From NCBI RefSeq assembly GCF_019145355.1, contig NZ_JAHSTY010000001.1:310001-374000 (forward strand): a stretch of DNA of 64,000 nucleotides, in the 5' to 3' direction. The stretch comes from Pseudomonas azadiae (GTDB lineage: Bacteria > Pseudomonadota > Gammaproteobacteria > Pseudomonadales > Pseudomonadaceae). The notes under the pieces are model-generated. The model was not told the DNA's origin. It saw only the letters and a program-made list of their open reading frames with translations, and ran no database searches. How positions within the stretch are numbered: position 1 is the first letter of the stretch; each line of letters starts with the position of its first letter. This document shows positions 42,557 to 52,350 of the stretch, piece by piece. A program made the translations under genes and the position numbers.

Positions 42557-43087
42557 ATGCGCCAACGAGGCTTCACCTTGATAGAACTGCTGCTCGGACT
42601 GATCGTCAGCGGCATCCTGGCCAACCTGGCCGTGCCCGGCTTCAAGAGCCTGCTGGCATCACAGCAACGGCATGGCGCGGCACAGTCCCTGGCGGCAGGG
42701 CTGCGTTATGCACGCACCGAAGCCATCGCCCGCAACCAGGCGGTGGTCATTCACGCTGTGGACGAAGACTGGGGCCGAGGCTGGCGGGTAATCGTGGACG
42801 TAAGCGGACGCGGCCACCTGGACGATAGAAACCCAGTGCTGCTGGAGCATCAGGACAGTGGGCAGGTGCCGGTCGTGGGCAATGGGCCGCTGAAGAACCA
42901 GGTGCGCTTCAGCGGGTTGGGCGAACCGGTGTTTTCAGGCGGAGGGTTTCGTGCCGGCACTGTGCATGTGTGTGCCAGGGACCAGGCACAGAGCCTGTTT
43001 CAGGTCGTCGTGGCGCCCAGCGGGCGCATCAGCCTGCGCAGCGACAGGGCCGAACAGGCCTTGTGCCGGAGCGACTCCGGCAGATGA
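42557..43087 (+). CDS. fimT: GspH/FimT-family pseudopilin
   Basis: 176 residues. Leader MRQRG, cleaved before FTLIELLLGLIVSGILANLA, with Glu at mature position 5, followed by LRYARTEAIARNQAVVI, the GspH/FimT signature. A cysteine-containing C-terminal domain (VHVCARDQ, ALCRSDS) is typical of FimT/FimU. CGGAGGGATG precedes the ATG. Unlike the P. aeruginosa order, it faces away from pilV and is not in the same operon. It ends convergent with ispH, 4 bp away. Whether it is FimT or FimU cannot be decided. Confidence 0.82.
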   Translation: MRQRGFTLIELLLGLIVSGILANLAVPGFKSLLASQQRHGAAQSLAAGLRYARTEAIARNQAVVIHAVDEDWGRGWRVIVDVSGRGHLDDRNPVLLEHQDSGQVPVVGNGPLKNQVRFSGLGEPVFSGGGFRAGTVHVCARDQAQSLFQVVVAPSGRISLRSDRAEQALCRSDSGR

Positions 43088-43091
43088 GCCA

Positions 43092-44039
43092 TCAGAGCAG
43101 CGAGCGAACCCGCAGCTCCTTGGGCATGGAGAAGGTGATGTTCTCCTCGCGCCCAGCCAACTCATCGGCGCCCGTGGCACCCCAGGCGTGCAGTTGCTGG
43201 ATCACACCACGTACCAGCACTTCCGGCGCCGAAGCGCCCGCCGTGATGCCGATACGCTCGACACCCTCAAACCAACTGCGCTGCATATCTTCGGCACCGT
43301 CGATCAGGTACGCCGGCGTTGCCATGCGCTCAGCCAGTTCGCGCAGGCGGTTGGAGTTGGAGCTGTTGGGGCTGCCCACTACCAGCACCACATCACACTC
43401 ATCAGCGAGTTGCTTGACCGCGTCCTGGCGGTTTTGGGTGGCGTAGCAGATGTCGTCCTTGCGCGGCCCGCCAATGGCCGGGAAGCGACTGCGCAGCGCG
43501 TCGATCACGCGGCTGGTGTCGTCCATGGACAAGGTGGTCTGGGTCACGAACGCCAGGCGCTCGGGGTTATGCACCTGCAGGTTGGCGACGTCTTTTTCGT
43601 CTTCAACCAGGTAAATGGCGCCACCATTGCCAGCATCGTACTGGCCCATGGTGCCTTCGACTTCCGGGTGCCCGGCATGGCCGATCAGGATGCACTCTCG
43701 ACCGTCACGGCTGTAGCGCGCGACTTCGATGTGCACCTTGGTCACCAGCGGGCAGGTCGCGTCGAAGACTTTCAGGCCACGGCCTGCCGCTTCGGTACGT
43801 ACGGCCTGGGAGACACCGTGGGCGCTGAAGATGACGATCACGTCATCCGGCACCTGGTCCAGCTCTTCGACAAAGATGGCACCGCGCGCGCGCAGGTCTT
43901 CGACCACGAATTTATTGTGGACGACTTCATGGCGCACGTAGATCGGCGGTCCGAAGACTTCCAGGGCGCGGTTTACGATTTCGATCGCCCGGTCCACACC
44001 GGCGCAGAAGCCACGGGGGTTGGCGAGTTTGATTTGCAT
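43092..44039 (-). CDS. ispH: 4-hydroxy-3-methylbut-2-enyl diphosphate reductase
   Basis: Fe-S enzyme of the last step of the non-mevalonate isoprenoid pathway, giving IPP and DMAPP. It has 315 residues. The three cluster cysteines are in [14 protein letters not shown] (C12), [11 protein letters not shown] and [12 protein letters not shown] (C97 and C197 regions), with [11 protein letters not shown] between. The substrate motif is [15 protein letters not shown]. The ATG at 44037-44039 has GAGG about 8 bp upstream. It ends the ribF-ileS-lspA-fkpB-ispH gene series. Confidence 0.96.
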   Translation of the reverse strand: MQIKLANPRGFCAGVDRAIEIVNRALEVFGPPIYVRHEVVHNKFVVEDLRARGAIFVEELDQVPDDVIVIFSAHGVSQAVRTEAAGRGLKVFDATCPLVTKVHIEVARYSRDGRECILIGHAGHPEVEGTMGQYDAGNGGAIYLVEDEKDVANLQVHNPERLAFVTQTTLSMDDTSRVIDALRSRFPAIGGPRKDDICYATQNRQDAVKQLADECDVVLVVGSPNSSNSNRLRELAERMATPAYLIDGAEDMQRSWFEGVERIGITAGASAPEVLVRGVIQQLHAWGATGADELAGREENITFSMPKELRVRSLL

Positions 44040-44103
44040 GCTGTGCCTCGTGTCTTGCATGGCAAGAAATAGGATCGACTCAGCCCTTGAGGGACTGACT
44101 CCT

Positions 44104-44206
44104 GTGGGAGCTGGCTTGCCTGCGATTGCATCACCTCGGTATAGCTGAGGTACCGAGGTGCCTGCATCGCAGGCAAGCCAGCTCCCACACAAGCCCGGCT
44201 CCCACA
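44104..44206. repeat. REPIN with an extra third arm, between fkpB and ispH
   Basis: 85-bp doublet (44104-44188) of the GTGGGAGCTGGCTTGCC type, followed by an additional half-arm (AAGCCCGGCTCCCACAG, 44190-44206). A further inner palindrome CCTCGGTA-TAGCTGAG-GTACCGAGG sits in the loop. Confidence 0.85.
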
Positions 44207-44223
44207 GGAACCGGATTCTTCAG

Positions 44224-44676
44224 TCAGAGCGCTTTAACGTCGATGATTTCAACGTCGAACGTCAAGGCTTTACCGGCCAACGGGTGGTTGAAGTCGATGG
44301 TCACTTGCGCGTCATCGAAGGTTTTCACCACACCGGGCAGCTCTGTATTCGCCGCATCGTTGAAGATCACCAGCAAGCCTTCCGACAGGTCCATGTCCTG
44401 GAACTGCGACCGCGGGATGATCTGCACATTTTGCGGGTTGGGCTGGCCAAAGGCGTTTTCCGGCAGGATCTGCAGGGTACGCTTGTCACCGGCCTTGAAG
44501 CCGAACAGAGCCGCTTCGAAACCCGGCAGCAGGTTGCCGTCGCCGACCTTGAAGGTGGCGGGGGCTTTGTCGAACGTGCTGTCGACCGTGTCGCCATTCT
44601 CCAGGCGCAGTGCGAAATGCAAGGTGACTTCCGTGTTCTGGCCGATGCGTTGCCCGGCCAATACCTGATCAGTCAT
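44224..44676 (-). CDS. fkpB: FKBP-type peptidyl-prolyl cis-trans isomerase FkpB (SlpA-like)
   Basis: 150 residues, cytoplasmic. FKBP core begins GQNTEVTLHFALRLENGDTV, with VGDGNLLPGFEAALFGFKAG and an inserted chaperone (IF) domain (PQNVQIIPRSQFQDMDLSEG) ending VTIDFNHPLAGKALTFDVEI. The start overlaps the lspA stop by 8 bp, so it is coupled to lspA, as in many proteobacteria. Confidence 0.93.
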   Translation of the reverse strand: MTDQVLAGQRIGQNTEVTLHFALRLENGDTVDSTFDKAPATFKVGDGNLLPGFEAALFGFKAGDKRTLQILPENAFGQPNPQNVQIIPRSQFQDMDLSEGLLVIFNDAANTELPGVVKTFDDAQVTIDFNHPLAGKALTFDVEIIDVKAL

Positions 44677-45193
44677 TGACGGTCTCTCCGGTTTTCTTAC
44701 TTTTGAACATGTCCAACGCCAGCATGATTGCGCCGACGGTGATGGCACTGTCGGCAAAATTGAACGCCGGGAAGTAGTGACGGTTCTGCCAGTGCACCAG
44801 GATAAAGTCGATCACATGGCCCAGGGCAATGCGGTCGTACAGGTTGCCCAGCGCGCCGCCCAGCACCAGGGCCAAGGCGATGGCCAGCCAGGTGTCATCG
44901 CGCCCCAGGCGCTTGAGCCACACCACCAGCACCGCACTGACCACCAGCGCGATCACGGCGAACAGCCAGCGCTGCCAGCCGCCACCGTCGGCGAGGAAGC
45001 TGAACGCCGCGCCGGTGTTGTAGGCCAGGGTCCAGCTGAAGTAATCCGGGATCACCACGATTTGCTGGAACATCTGCAGGGAGCCTTCAAAATGAGCCTT
45101 GCTGACCTGGTCGATGACCAGCACCAACAGGCTCAGCGCGAGCCAGCCCAGGCGCCCGAAACGACCGGCATCAGGCATGCTTTTACTAAGCAT
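44669..45193 (-). CDS. lspA: Lipoprotein signal peptidase
   Basis: Inner-membrane aspartyl peptidase that removes the signal peptide of prolipoproteins such as BamD. It has 174 residues and four membrane segments. Catalytic aspartates are in [15 protein letters not shown] and [28 protein letters not shown] is the conserved periplasmic loop. The ATG at 45191-45193 overlaps the end of ileS by 8 bp; an internal ATG five codons on is also possible. Confidence 0.95.
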   Translation of the reverse strand: MLSKSMPDAGRFGRLGWLALSLLVLVIDQVSKAHFEGSLQMFQQIVVIPDYFSWTLAYNTGAAFSFLADGGGWQRWLFAVIALVVSAVLVVWLKRLGRDDTWLAIALALVLGGALGNLYDRIALGHVIDFILVHWQNRHYFPAFNFADSAITVGAIMLALDMFKSKKTGETVND

Positions 45194-48017
45194 AGTGGCG
45201 AACCTCGCCAGCACCGCTGATGTTGTCGACACAACGACCGCAGATTTCCGGATGCTCAGGGTTCACACCGACGTCCTCACGGCAGTGCCAGCAGCGGGCG
45301 CACTTGGGGAAGGCCGACTTGACCACTTTGAGCTTGAGGCCAGGGACTTCGGTGGCGACCGCGTCCGTCGGCGCCTGGGCAAACGGTGCCAGGCTGGCGG
45401 TAGAGGTGATCAACACGAAGCGCAGCTCGTTGCTCAATTTGGCCAGGTCGGCACTCAGGCCTTCCTCGGCGAACAGGGTGACTTCGGCTTGCAGGTTGCC
45501 ACCGACGGCCTTGGCCGCACGCTGCACTTCCAGCTCCTTGTTCACCGCAACCTTCACGGCCATCACGCCTTCCCAGTACTCGCGGCCCAGTTCGAAGTCG
45601 GCCGGCAGTTCGGTCAGGCCCTCGTACCAGGTGTTGAGCATGACGGACTCGTTACGCTCGCCCGGCAGGTATTCCCACAGTTCGTCGGCGGTGAAAGCCA
45701 GGATCGGCGCGATCCAGCGCACCAGCGCCTCGCTGATGTGGTACAGCGCGGTCTGAGCCGAGCGGCGCGCCTTGCTGTTGGCGCCGGTGGTGTACTGACG
45801 GTCCTTGATGATGTCGAGGTAAAACCCACCCAGCTCCTGCACGCAGAAGTTATGGATCTTCGAGTAGACGTTCCAGAAACGGTATTCGCCGTAGCTTTCC
45901 TGCAACTCGCGCTGCAGCAACAGCGCGCGATCCATGGCCCAACGGTCGAGGGCGAGCATGTCCTCGGCCGGCAGGATGTCGGTGGCCGGGTTGAAGCCGG
46001 TCAGGTTCGACAGCATGAAGCGTGCGGTATTACGGATGCGACGGTAGGCGTCGGCACTGCGAGCCAGGATCTGCTCGGAGACGGCGATTTCGCCCGAATA
46101 ATCGGTCGAGGCGACCCACAGACGCATGATGTCGGCGCCCAGGGTGTCGTTGATCTTTTTCGGCTCGATCACGTTCTTCAACGACTTGGACATCTTGCGG
46201 CCGTTTTCGTCGACGGTGAAGCCGTGGGTCAGCAGTTCCCGGTACGGTGCGTGGTTGTCGATGGCGCAACCGGTCAGCAGCGACGAGTGGAACCAGCCGC
46301 GGTGCTGGTCCGAACCTTCCAGGTACAGGTCGGCACGCGGGCCGGTCTCGTGGCCCATTGGGTGGGAACCGCGCAGCACGTGCCAATGGGTGGTGCCCGA
46401 GTCGAACCACACGTCGAGGGTGTCGCTGATCTTGTCGTACTGCGGCGCTTCGTCGCCCAGCAGTTCGGCGGCGTCCATCTTGAACCAGGCTTCGATGCCT
46501 TCCTGCTCAACGCGCTGGGCCACGACTTCCATCAGTTCGACGGTGCGCGGGTGCAACTCGCCGCTTTCCTTGTTCAGGAAGAACGGAATCGGCACGCCCC
46601 AGTTACGCTGGCGGGAGATGCACCAGTCCGGACGGTTGGCGATCATCGAATGCAGGCGCGCCTGGCCCCAGGCCGGGACGAACTTGGTTTCATCGACGGC
46701 CTTGAGCGAACGCACACGTAGGGTATCGCCGCTCGTCGGCTGTTTGTCCATGCCGATAAACCACTGCGCGGTGGCGCGGTAGATCAACGGGGTCTTGTGA
46801 CGCCAGCAATGCATGTAGCTGTGCTGGATGGTGGCGGTTTGCATCAGCGCACCGACTTCACGCAGCTTTTCGATGATCGCCGCATCGGCCTTGAAGATGA
46901 ACTCGCCGCCGAAGAACTCCAGCGACGGTACGTACACGCCGTTGCTTTGCACCGGGCTGATGATGTCATCGTTGACCAGGCCATACTTTTTGCAGATCAC
47001 AAAGTCGTCGACGCCGTAGGCAGGCGAGCAGTGAACGATGCCGGTACCCGAGCCCAGTTCAACGTAGTCAGCCAGGTATACGGGCGACAGGCGGTCATAA
47101 AACGGGTGACGGAAATTGATCAGTTCCAGCGCGGAGCCGGTGGTGGTGGCGATCACCGAACCTTGCAGTTCATAGCGGGCCAGGCAGGCCTCGACCATTT
47201 CTTCAGCGAGCACCAGCAGGCGGTCACCGACGTCCACCAGGGCGTAGGTGAATTCCGGGTGCACGTTCAGCGCCTGGTTGGCCGGGATGGTCCACGGGGT
47301 GGTGGTCCAGATCACGATGGCCGCGGGCTTGGCCAGCGACGCCAGGCCGAACGCCTGGGCCAGCTTGGCCTCGTCGGCGATCGGGAAGGCTACGTCAATG
47401 GTCGACGACTCTTTGTTTTCGTATTCGACTTCCGCTTCGGCCAGTGCAGAGCCGCAGTTAAAGCACCAGTTCACGGGCTTGAGACCCTTGAACACGAAAC
47501 CGCCCTTGACGATTTCGGCCAAGGCACGGATTTCACCGGCCTCGTTCGTGAAGCTCATGGTCTTGTAGGGGTTGTCCCACTCGCCCAACACGCCCAGGCG
47601 GATGAATTCGGACTTCTGCCCTTCGATCTGCTCGGCAGCGTAGGCACGGCACAGTTCGCGGGTTTTGTCCGCGCCCAGGTTCTTGCCGTGGGTCACTTCG
47701 ACTTTGTGTTCGATCGGCAGGCCGTGGCAGTCCCAACCCGGGACATACGGCGCGTCGAAGCCCGAAAGGGTTTTCGAGCGCAGGATCATGTCCTTGAGAA
47801 TCTTGTTCAGCGCATGACCGATGTGAATCGTGCCGTTGGCATAAGGAGGGCCGTCGTGCAGGACGAACTTCGGACGATCCTTGCCAATTTCGCGCAACTT
47901 TCCGTACAGGCCAATACTGTCCCAGCGCTGCAGTATCTGCGGTTCGCGCTGTGGCAGGCCGGCCTTCATTGGGAAGGCGGTGTCCGGAAGGTTTAGCGTG
48001 GCTTTATAGTCGGTCAT
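45186..48017 (-). CDS. ileS: Isoleucyl-tRNA synthetase
   Basis: Class I synthetase of 943 residues. The HIGH motif is in [17 protein letters not shown] near residue 60, and KMSKS is in [12 protein letters not shown] near 600. A large editing domain (CP1) lies between. The C-terminal zinc-binding domain is visible as [12 protein letters not shown] ... CGRC. It is the bacterial type 1 form, mupirocin-sensitive by type. It lies 14 bp after ribF and overlaps lspA. Confidence 0.97.
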   Translation of the reverse strand: MTDYKATLNLPDTAFPMKAGLPQREPQILQRWDSIGLYGKLREIGKDRPKFVLHDGPPYANGTIHIGHALNKILKDMILRSKTLSGFDAPYVPGWDCHGLPIEHKVEVTHGKNLGADKTRELCRAYAAEQIEGQKSEFIRLGVLGEWDNPYKTMSFTNEAGEIRALAEIVKGGFVFKGLKPVNWCFNCGSALAEAEVEYENKESSTIDVAFPIADEAKLAQAFGLASLAKPAAIVIWTTTPWTIPANQALNVHPEFTYALVDVGDRLLVLAEEMVEACLARYELQGSVIATTTGSALELINFRHPFYDRLSPVYLADYVELGSGTGIVHCSPAYGVDDFVICKKYGLVNDDIISPVQSNGVYVPSLEFFGGEFIFKADAAIIEKLREVGALMQTATIQHSYMHCWRHKTPLIYRATAQWFIGMDKQPTSGDTLRVRSLKAVDETKFVPAWGQARLHSMIANRPDWCISRQRNWGVPIPFFLNKESGELHPRTVELMEVVAQRVEQEGIEAWFKMDAAELLGDEAPQYDKISDTLDVWFDSGTTHWHVLRGSHPMGHETGPRADLYLEGSDQHRGWFHSSLLTGCAIDNHAPYRELLTHGFTVDENGRKMSKSLKNVIEPKKINDTLGADIMRLWVASTDYSGEIAVSEQILARSADAYRRIRNTARFMLSNLTGFNPATDILPAEDMLALDRWAMDRALLLQRELQESYGEYRFWNVYSKIHNFCVQELGGFYLDIIKDRQYTTGANSKARRSAQTALYHISEALVRWIAPILAFTADELWEYLPGERNESVMLNTWYEGLTELPADFELGREYWEGVMAVKVAVNKELEVQRAAKAVGGNLQAEVTLFAEEGLSADLAKLSNELRFVLITSTASLAPFAQAPTDAVATEVPGLKLKVVKSAFPKCARCWHCREDVGVNPEHPEICGRCVDNISGAGEVRHYA

Positions 48018-48031
48018 TTAAGGCTCTTCGG

Positions 48032-48970
48032 TTAGCGATGGGCGCTAGGTGCGGCTAGTGCACGGGCGGCGGCGACATCCGCATTGATCGCCGTTTTCAA
48101 CGCCTCAAGGGAGGCGAAACGCTGCTCTTCACGCAGCTTCTGGTGGAAAACCACCGTCAAACGCCGGTCATACAGATCACCGGCAAAATCCAAAAGGTGA
48201 ACTTCCAGGTGGGCCTTGCCATCACCTGCAACCGTGGGCCTGACGCCTATGTTGGCGACTCCCGGCCACGATTGGCCGTCGATGTCGACGCTGACCAGGT
48301 AAACCCCGGTCAGCGGCACACGACGGCGCTTGAGCTGCACGTTGGCGGTTGGCGTGCCCAATTGGCGCGCCAGCTTCTGGCCGTGCAGGACCCGACCGGC
48401 AATGCGGAACGGGCGACCGAGCAAACGCTCGGCCAAAGCGAAGTCGGCGGCGGCCAGGGCGTTACGCACCTGGGTACTGCTCACGCGCAGGCCGTCCAGT
48501 TCAACGGTTTGCGCGGCTTCGACGGTAAACCCCTGGTTGACGCCGGCCTGTTGCAGGAAATCGAAATCCCCGACGCGGTCGCAACCAAAGCGGAAGTCGT
48601 CACCGACCTCCAAATGCTCGACGCCCAGGCCATCGACCAAAATACGGTCGACGAACTCGGCGGCGCTCAGGCTTTGCAAACGCTGGTTGAAGGCCAGGCA
48701 GAGGACGCGGTCCACGCCTTCTTCAGCCAGCAGTTGCAGCTTGTCGCGCAAGCGGGCAAGACGGGCCGGCGCAGTCTCGGGGGTAAAATATTCCCGCGGC
48801 TGCGGCTCGAAAATCACCACGCAGCTGGGCACACCCAACTCGACCGCGCGCTCGCGCAGCCGGGCCAGGATAGCCTGGTGGCCACGGTGAACACCGTCAA
48901 AGTTGCCAATAGTGGCGACGCAGCCCCGATGCTCGGGGCGCAGGTTGTGGAAACCTCGAACCAGCTGCAT
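48032..48970 (-). CDS. ribF: Bifunctional riboflavin kinase / FAD synthetase
   Basis: Converts riboflavin to FMN and then FAD. It has 312 residues. The N-terminal nucleotidyltransferase domain has ATIGNFDGVHRGHQAILARL and LGVEHLEVGDDFRFGCDR; the C-terminal kinase domain (about 185-305) has LGTPTANVQLKRRRVPLTGVY and LEVHLLDFAGDLYDRRL. I chose the ATG at 48968-48970; an ATG six codons upstream (48988) is also open. Confidence 0.94.
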   Translation of the reverse strand: MQLVRGFHNLRPEHRGCVATIGNFDGVHRGHQAILARLRERAVELGVPSCVVIFEPQPREYFTPETAPARLARLRDKLQLLAEEGVDRVLCLAFNQRLQSLSAAEFVDRILVDGLGVEHLEVGDDFRFGCDRVGDFDFLQQAGVNQGFTVEAAQTVELDGLRVSSTQVRNALAAADFALAERLLGRPFRIAGRVLHGQKLARQLGTPTANVQLKRRRVPLTGVYLVSVDIDGQSWPGVANIGVRPTVAGDGKAHLEVHLLDFAGDLYDRRLTVVFHQKLREEQRFASLEALKTAINADVAAARALAAPSAHR

Positions 48971-49089
48971 AACGCGCTTCTTGCTCATAAAGTGGTCGAT
49001 TATAACCACACCCGGCCCCGGACGACAGGCAACACCGCAGGCCAAATGAATCGAATCGATAAAACACTCGCTTTATCGCGGCAAACTCT

Positions 49090-50628
49090 CTAGCTCAACG
49101 ACTTGCGATTGAAATCCCGTAGGCGGAAGCCTTGCAGCAGCAACATCCCGAAGTACACCACCACCCCCGCCACGACCAGCACGCCAAGACGCATGAAGCG
49201 CTCCAACATACCGCCTTCGCTCCAGGCAGGCATAACGTGCATCAGGCCCAGCAACACGGCAGACATCATCGCCACTGCCACCAGCAGCTTGAGGGCAAAC
49301 AGCCCCCAGCCCGGCTGCGGCTGGAACATCTGCTGTTTGCGCAGTTGGTAAAACAGCAGGCCGGCGTTGATGCACGCACCGGCACTGATCGCCAGGGCCA
49401 AACCGGCGTGGGCCAACGGGCCGATAAATACCAGGTTGAGCAATTGCGTGACGATCAGCGTGAAAATCGCGATTTTCACCGGTGTGCGGATGTTTTGCTG
49501 GGCATAAAAGCCCGGCGCCAGCACCTTGATCACGATAATGCCCAGCAGACCGACGGAATAGGCGACCAGGGCGTGTTGCGTCATCAAGGCGTCATGGGCA
49601 TCGAACTGGCCGTATTGAAACAGCGACACGGTCAACGGCTCGGCGAGGATCCCCAGCGCCAACGCACAGGGCAACACCAGCACAAAGCACAGGCGCAGGC
49701 CCCAATCGAGAATGCGCGAATATTCCTGGCGATCCTTGCTGGCGTAGGTGCGCGCCAGGGTCGGCAGCAGGATCGTGCCCAATGCCACGCCCAACACGCC
49801 GGACGGCAATTCCATCAGACGGTCGGCGTAGTACATCCATGACACCGAGCCGGACACCAGCAACGAAGCGAACGCGGTGTTGATGATCAGCGAAATCTGG
49901 CTGACCGACACGCCAAGGATAGCCGGCAACATGTTGCGCATCACGCGCCATACGCCGGTGTCCTTGAGGTTCAGGCGCGGCAGGACGAGCATGCCGATCT
50001 TTTTCAGGTGCGGCAGTTGGTAGAGCAATTGCGCCAGGCCGCCAGCCAGTACGGCCCAACCCAGGGCCATCACCGGCGGATCGAAGTACGGCGTGAGGAA
50101 CAGCGCGAAGAGGATCATGCTGACGTTCAGCAGGGTCGGCACGAAGGCCGGCACCGAGAACCGGTTCCAGGTATTGAGGATCGCCCCGGCCAACGACGAA
50201 AGGGAGATCAGCAATATATAAGGAAAGGTCACGCGCAGCAGATCAGTGGTCAGCGCGAATTTTTCCGGCGTATTGGCAAAGCCCGGCGCCGTGGCCCAGA
50301 TCACCCAGGGCGCGGCGAGCATGCCGAGGACAGTGACCAGCATCAGCACCAGCGTCAACAGGCCCGAGACGTAGGCGATAAAGGTGCGCGTCGCCTCCTC
50401 GCCCTGCTGGGTCTTGTATTCGGCCAGGATCGGCACGAAGGCCTGGGAAAACGCGCCTTCGGCGAAGATCCGCCGCAACAGGTTGGGCAGCTTAAAGGCA
50501 ATAAAGAAGGCATCCGTGGCCATGCTGGCGCCGAAAATGCGCGCCAGCAGGGTGTCACGCACAAATCCCAAAACCCGGGAGATCATCGTGATAGAGCTGA
50601 CCGCGGCCAGCGATTTGAGCAGATTCAT
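49090..50628 (-). CDS. murJ: Lipid II flippase MurJ
   Basis: Flips the peptidoglycan precursor lipid II across the inner membrane. It has 512 residues with about 14 hydrophobic segments (MOP/MATE-like). Characteristic segments: [18 protein letters not shown] near the N-terminus, [24 protein letters not shown]-type FSQAFVPI and [20 protein letters not shown]. It sits next to rpsT, transcribed divergently, a common pseudomonad order. Confidence 0.95.
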   Translation of the reverse strand: MNLLKSLAAVSSITMISRVLGFVRDTLLARIFGASMATDAFFIAFKLPNLLRRIFAEGAFSQAFVPILAEYKTQQGEEATRTFIAYVSGLLTLVLMLVTVLGMLAAPWVIWATAPGFANTPEKFALTTDLLRVTFPYILLISLSSLAGAILNTWNRFSVPAFVPTLLNVSMILFALFLTPYFDPPVMALGWAVLAGGLAQLLYQLPHLKKIGMLVLPRLNLKDTGVWRVMRNMLPAILGVSVSQISLIINTAFASLLVSGSVSWMYYADRLMELPSGVLGVALGTILLPTLARTYASKDRQEYSRILDWGLRLCFVLVLPCALALGILAEPLTVSLFQYGQFDAHDALMTQHALVAYSVGLLGIIVIKVLAPGFYAQQNIRTPVKIAIFTLIVTQLLNLVFIGPLAHAGLALAISAGACINAGLLFYQLRKQQMFQPQPGWGLFALKLLVAVAMMSAVLLGLMHVMPAWSEGGMLERFMRLGVLVVAGVVVYFGMLLLQGFRLRDFNRKSLS

Positions 50629-50799
50629 TGAAAGAGTTTGCGCCTATGGATAAAGAGCAGGCGAACAAAGCGCCCACTTATGCGATACTGCGCGCCTGCA
50701 ACAGCACAGAGCCAAAGCTCGCGAGTTTACAGGTCAAGCGCCGGAAATAAATCACCCGCCTCTTCAGATCGACCACTCAGCAGTTCGCATCAGCCGCCC

Positions 50800-50828
50800 T
50801 TGACAACCCGTCAAGTCATCGGCATGAT
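50800..50828 (+). promoter_or_regulatory. rpsT: Candidate sigma-70 promoter of rpsT
   Basis: TTGACA (50800-50805), a 17-bp spacer, CATGAT (50823-50828). About 54 bp upstream of the rpsT start. The 253-bp gap between murJ and rpsT holds nothing else I can identify. Confidence 0.6.
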
Positions 50829-50881
50829 TCGCGGCCTATTTTGTTTGCTATTTCCTAAAAAGTCTTTCGAGGAGCTCGACG

Positions 50882-51160
50882 GTGGCCAACACACCTTCCG
50901 CCAAAAAACGTGCAAAACAGGCTGAGAAGCGTCGCAGCCACAACGCCAGCCTGCGTTCCATGGTTCGTACCTACATCAAGAATGTAGTTAAAGCCATCGA
51001 CACCAAAGACGCTGAAAAAGCCCAAGCTGCTTACGTTCTGGCTGTGCCAGTTATCGACCGTATGGCCGATAAAGGCATCATCCACAAGAACAAGGCCGCT
51101 CGTCATAAGAGCCGCCTGAATGGCCACATCAAGGCTATGAGCGTTCCTGCTGCAGCCTAA
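50882..51160 (+). CDS. rpsT: 30S ribosomal protein S20
   Basis: 92 residues, strongly basic, helical: [20 protein letters not shown] at the N-terminus, then [15 protein letters not shown] and the C-terminal [19 protein letters not shown] start with GAGGAGCTC upstream; S20 uses non-ATG starts in other bacteria, which assists its autoregulation. A terminator follows. Confidence 0.97.
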   Translation: MANTPSAKKRAKQAEKRRSHNASLRSMVRTYIKNVVKAIDTKDAEKAQAAYVLAVPVIDRMADKGIIHKNKAARHKSRLNGHIKAMSVPAAA

Positions 51161-51204
51161 GTGGTAACAACTGCAACGCAACCCTGGTTGTGAAACAGTT
51201 AAGA

Positions 51205-51237
51205 AATGCCCCGTACCGAAAGGTCCGGGGCATTTTT
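51205..51237 (+). terminator. Rho-independent terminator of rpsT
   Basis: AAATGCCCCGTACC, a short loop, GGTCCGGGGCATTTTT, 45 bp after the rpsT stop. Confidence 0.9.
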
Positions 51238-51266
51238 GTGTGTGCCCCAAAATTACCACTGTCTCT

Positions 51267-51400
51267 TGTAGTGAGCGGGCTCGCCCCGCGCTGGGTGGCG
51301 AAGCCGCCCTAACAAGGCCACCGCGGTTTTTCAGAAAGACCGCGGCGCCTGGATTTAGGGCGGCTTCGCCACCCAGCGCGGGGCGAGCCCGCTCACTACA
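51267..51400. repeat. REPIN, TGTAGTGAGCGGG type
   Basis: A 134-bp inverted repeat between the convergent rpsT and slyD. Arms begin TGTAGTGAGCGGGCTCGCCC and end CTCACTACA. The spacer carries its own ACCGCGGT/GACCGCGG inversions. Confidence 0.92.
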
Positions 51401-51439
51401 AAAGCCCGGCAACCCGATTGAATACGCTTTCAGACAGGC

Positions 51440-51472
51440 AAAAAAACGCCCCGAACCAGTCGGGGCGTTTTG
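51440..51472 (-). terminator. Rho-independent terminator of slyD
   Basis: Minus strand: ACGCCCCGAC, loop, TTCGGGGCGT, then a run of T. It lies 25 bp after the slyD stop. Confidence 0.9.
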
Positions 51473-51496
51473 GCTACCGCTTGATCAAACCATCAA

Positions 51497-51982
51497 TCAA
51501 TGGTGGTGACCGCCTTCACCGTGAACGTGGCCGTGGGCCACTTCTTCCTGGGAAGCGTCGCGAATGGCAACAATCTTCACTTGGAAATTCAGGCGCTGGC
51601 CAGCCAACGGGTGGTTACCGTCAACGGTCACGTCGTCGCCATCCAGGTCGCGGATGGTGACGATCTGCATTTGGCCGTCCGGCGCAGAGGCGTGGAACTG
51701 CATGCCGACTTCCAGCTCGTCAACGCCTTCGAACATGCTGCGGCTCAGCGTGCTGACCAGCTCGGCCGAGTATTCGCCGTAGGCATCTTCAGGTTCTACG
51801 GCAACGTTCAGTTCATCACCAACTGCCTTGCCTTCCAGAGCCTTTTCCAGGCCTGGGATGATGTTACCTGCGCCTTGCAGGTAGACCAGCGGCGCGCCGC
51901 CGGCTGAGCTGTCGATGACCTCACCAGCGTCGTTGGTCAGGGTATAGTCGATGGAGACAGCCTTGTTAGCGGCGATCGTCAT
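51497..51982 (-). CDS. slyD: SlyD-like FKBP-type peptidyl-prolyl isomerase
   Basis: 161 residues, cytoplasmic isomerase and metallochaperone. FKBP core (ANKAVSIDYTLTNDAGEVI, GAGNIIPGLEKALEGKAVGD), the inserted IF chaperone domain (about 70-125), and a short histidine-rich tail (VAHGHVHGEGGHHH) suited to Ni or Zn binding but much shorter than the E. coli SlyD tail. The ATG at 51980-51982 overlaps head-to-head with the ATG of the neighbouring plus-strand gene (shared CATG). It is the second FKBP in the window, with fkpB at 44.2 kb. Confidence 0.93.
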   Translation of the reverse strand: MTIAANKAVSIDYTLTNDAGEVIDSSAGGAPLVYLQGAGNIIPGLEKALEGKAVGDELNVAVEPEDAYGEYSAELVSTLSRSMFEGVDELEVGMQFHASAPDGQMQIVTIRDLDGDDVTVDGNHPLAGQRLNFQVKIVAIRDASQEEVAHGHVHGEGGHHH

Positions 51983-52271
51983 GGGGCGAGACCTTTTGCA
52001 TAAGAATGAAGAACGGACAAGTCTAAACAAGGATTTGCCCGAAAGCGAACAGAACCCGGACGGACGGAACCGATCAACGGCATCCTTCATCATCGGGTTC
52101 CACCAGGATGACGACCAACACTGGGTGGCCGACCTGTCCTGCGGCCACACCCAGCACTTACGTCACCAGCCGCCCTGGCAGTCGCGCGCCTGGGTGCTCG
52201 ACCCTGCACAACGTCTTGAAAAAATAGGTCAGCCCTTTGCCTGCGGCTGGTGTGCGCAGGAGCCGGAATAA
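51981..52271 (+). CDS. DUF3565 domain protein
   Basis: 96 residues, soluble. The core FIIGFHQDDDQHWVADLSCG then HTQHLRHQPPWQSRAWV and CGWCAQ forms a compact His/Cys-rich unit resembling a metal-binding (zinc-ribbon-like) DUF3565 domain. I see no usable Shine-Dalgarno before the ATG at 51981, which shares CATG with the slyD start on the other strand, so the real start may be a TTG five codons in (51996). Function unknown. pta follows 79 bp downstream. Confidence 0.75.
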   Translation: MGRDLLHKNEERTSLNKDLPESEQNPDGRNRSTASFIIGFHQDDDQHWVADLSCGHTQHLRHQPPWQSRAWVLDPAQRLEKIGQPFACGWCAQEPE

Positions 52272-52350
52272 CGATAACCTTGGCACCTGATTCGCGGTAG
52301 GCGCTCAGCCATAGAGCGCCACCCAAGCCATGCAACCCCAGAGAATTCGC

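Noticed and set aside
49046-49089. Small gene between ribF and murJ
   Set aside because: The gap is too short and shows no start codon with a ribosome binding site.
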